Source of the DNA: Vibrio sp. UBA2441
GTDB taxonomy: Bacteria > Pseudomonadota > Gammaproteobacteria > Enterobacterales > Vibrionaceae
DNA length: 54,800 bases
Direction: 5' to 3'
NCBI GenBank assembly: GCA_002342685.1
Contig: DDQN01000012.1
Span: 1-54,800 of the forward strand
Of the stretch, positions 53,275 through 54,800 are shown one piece after another. Both the position numbers and the translations under genes were made by a program. A model generated the notes under the pieces. It did no database searches and was not told the DNA's origin. It saw only the letters and a program-made list of their open reading frames with translations. Position 1 is the first letter of the stretch. Each line of letters opens with the position of its first letter.

Positions 53275-53296
53275 TGATCTTTTATGCGAAAGATCA
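53275..53296 (+). terminator. Possible terminator hairpin after gspN
   Basis: TGATCTTT - 6 nt - AAAGATCA, a perfect 8-bp stem, but followed only by a mixed pyrimidine stretch rather than a true T-run. Efficient termination is doubtful. Confidence 0.35.
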
Positions 53297-53373
53297 GTTC
53301 CTCTTATTGTCAGCGCGGTTAATACCGCTATCATATATTTATAAGTTTTGTTCATATCGAAAAGGAACAAGAG

Positions 53374-53931
53374 ATGACCAAAAAAGCGATGCCGAATATT
53401 TTATCTGTTGACGTGGTAGCTAAATCTAAGCTGTTCACAATTGAATCTCTCGATTTGGAGTTCTCAAACGGAGTAAAGCGCACTTACGAACGAATGAAGC
53501 GCAGCGGGCGTCAGGCGGTCTTGATGGTTCCAGTTACAGATACGGGAGACTTATTGCTCATTCGTGAATATGCTGCTGGTACAGAAGAGTATGAGTTAGG
53601 TTTCCCCAAAGGATTGGTTGATTTAGGAGAGACCCCGCAAGAAGCGGCAAACCGCGAATTAAAGGAAGAAATAGGATTAGGCGCGACTCATTTTACTCCG
53701 TTGAAAGAGGTGGTATTAGCTCCTTCTTATTTTTCCGCAAAGATGACACTATTTCTCGTGCAAGGGCTGTATCCAGAAAGCCTTGAGGGAGATGAACCTG
53801 AGCCATTAGAAGTGGTTCGCTGGCCGCTAAGCCAAGCTGATGACCTCTTGTCTCACCTGGACTTTAGTGAAGCACGAAGTATCGCTGCATTGATGTTGGC
53901 ACAGCGCCATCTTTCCTGCACTACAGAATAG
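53374..53931 (+). CDS. nudE: ADP compounds hydrolase NudE
   Basis: A 185-aa Nudix hydrolase acting on ADP-ribose, AP3A and NADH-like substrates. The Nudix box is complete: GLVDLGETPQEAANRELKEEIGL near 85-107. AAAAGGAAC precedes ATG. It lies 9 bp before cysQ, forming a nucleotide-clearing pair as in enterobacteria. Confidence 0.95.
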   Translation: MTKKAMPNILSVDVVAKSKLFTIESLDLEFSNGVKRTYERMKRSGRQAVLMVPVTDTGDLLLIREYAAGTEEYELGFPKGLVDLGETPQEAANRELKEEIGLGATHFTPLKEVVLAPSYFSAKMTLFLVQGLYPESLEGDEPEPLEVVRWPLSQADDLLSHLDFSEARSIAALMLAQRHLSCTTE

Positions 53932-53940
53932 AGGTTTACC

Positions 53941-54762
53941 ATGTCTGTTTTAAATAAAGATCTCTCTCATCTTTTGCCTTCCGTTATTGAGGTAGCACGT
54001 TGCGCTGGTCAGTTGATACTGGATATCTATGAAAATAAGCAATATGAATCATTTGTTAAGAATGATCAGACGCCAGTGACCAGTGCAGATTTAGCCGCTC
54101 ATAAACTTATCATCAAAAAGTTGACTGAATTAACACCGGATATCCCTGTTCTTTCTGAAGAAGCGGCAGATATTGCCTTGGAAAAACGCGCCCAATGGGA
54201 TCGCTATTGGCTGGTAGACCCACTGGACGGAACTCAGGAATTCATTGCAAGAAGCGGTGATTTCGCCAGTATTATTGCTTTGATAGAAAATAACAGACCA
54301 GTTATGGGGGTAGTATATGCGCCAGTTTCTGATGTTTCTTATTATGCTTACGAAGGTAAAGGAGCATGGAAAATCCCGAAAGTTGGCAGCACAGTGCGTA
54401 TCAATACACTTATCCATGAGTCAGAGAGTAATACCTTATCTATTGCGATTAGCCGCCGACAAAATATCAATAATATAACCAATAAGATGTCTGCAGCCTG
54501 GAATTATGACTTGGTTCCATTGGGTTCTGCAGCACTGAAAGCATGCTTAGTAGCTGAAGGAGCAGTGGATTGTTATTTGCGATTAGGACCTACTGGAGAG
54601 TGGGACACAGCCGCAACACAGTGCATTGTTCAGGAGGCGGGTGGCCGCATTCTTAGCACCCAGCTACAACCACTCTCTTACAATGAAAGAGAGTCTTTAG
54701 AAAATCCAAACTTTATAGTGCTGGGTGACGAAAACCTCGCCTGGAGTGAGATTCTGAAATAG
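53941..54762 (+). CDS. cysQ: 3'(2'),5'-bisphosphate nucleotidase CysQ
   Basis: A 273-aa magnesium-dependent phosphatase that removes 3'-phosphoadenosine 5'-phosphate, a by-product of sulfate assimilation. Metal-binding motifs are SEEAA, WLVDPLDGTQEFIA and GEWDTAATQCIV. It is complete and ends 38 bp before the window edge. Confidence 0.95.
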   Translation: MSVLNKDLSHLLPSVIEVARCAGQLILDIYENKQYESFVKNDQTPVTSADLAAHKLIIKKLTELTPDIPVLSEEAADIALEKRAQWDRYWLVDPLDGTQEFIARSGDFASIIALIENNRPVMGVVYAPVSDVSYYAYEGKGAWKIPKVGSTVRINTLIHESESNTLSIAISRRQNINNITNKMSAAWNYDLVPLGSAALKACLVAEGAVDCYLRLGPTGEWDTAATQCIVQEAGGRILSTQLQPLSYNERESLENPNFIVLGDENLAWSEILK

Positions 54763-54778
54763 AAGGTGTGATTTATTC

Positions 54779-54800
54779 GGGCTATGGGCTATGGGCTATG
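54779..54800. repeat. 7-bp tandem repeat (GGGCTAT), cut by window end
   Basis: Three copies of GGGCTAT(G) in series directly after cysQ, running off the window. The full array length is unknown. Confidence 0.8.

Overview
The window is chromosomal DNA of a gammaproteobacterium, almost certainly a Vibrionaceae member (Vibrio or a close relative). This rests on protein similarity, moderate to low GC, a long vibrio-type RyhB between hemB and polA, Spot 42 directly downstream of polA, and a complete eps/gsp type II secretion operon next to hslO and pckA. These identifications come from reading the sequence and from knowledge of the families; no database search was run.

Layout. (1) 1-9100 looks accessory. 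A tRNA-Ser(UGA) is followed by a chemoreceptor, a lone carbamate kinase and a complete acyl-homoserine-lactone quorum-sensing cassette (luxR1 - luxI - convergent luxR2), then an HDOD signalling protein and an EamA transporter. (2) 9167-17409 is housekeeping: rmuC, ubiE-ubiJ-ubiB (ubiquinone), tatA-tatB-tatC (twin-arginine export), a convergent TatD-family nuclease, and hemB. (3) 17410-22330 holds two regulatory RNAs around polA: ryhB with tandem Fur boxes upstream, and spf (Spot 42) downstream, followed by engB. (4) 22531-26614 carries a dihaem cytochrome c4, a small methyltransferase, yihI, a DUF2489 protein and hemN. (5) 26679-30890 is the nitrogen block glnG-glnL-glnA on the minus strand, with a sigma-54 promoter and NtrC boxes. 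(6) 31380-41728 has typA/bipA, a DUF2959 lipoprotein, yihY-dtd-yiiD-like, an AsmA-like protein, pckA, and hslR-hslO. (7) 41946-53240 is gspC through gspN, one tightly packed operon with many overlapping genes, followed by nudE and cysQ.

The most interesting signal is in the quorum-sensing cassette. Two near-canonical 20-bp lux boxes are visible. One lies at the expected distance upstream of luxI. The other (4776-4795) touches the start of luxR1. On the minus strand this second box sits exactly 21 nt before a TATTAT -10 hexamer, the same geometry as the Vibrio fischeri luxI promoter. It points leftward into a roughly 180-nt stretch that ends in a strong intrinsic terminator and contains no credible gene. 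I infer a LuxR/AHL-activated small RNA divergent from luxR1, with the same box probably repressing luxR1. Other notable points are an intrinsic terminator inside the tat operon between tatB and tatC, a perfect DnaA box with a GATC cluster in front of polA, an unexplained rightward terminator between spf and engB, a TatD-family protein whose motifs resemble the Bacteroidota type, and two short 7-bp tandem repeats.
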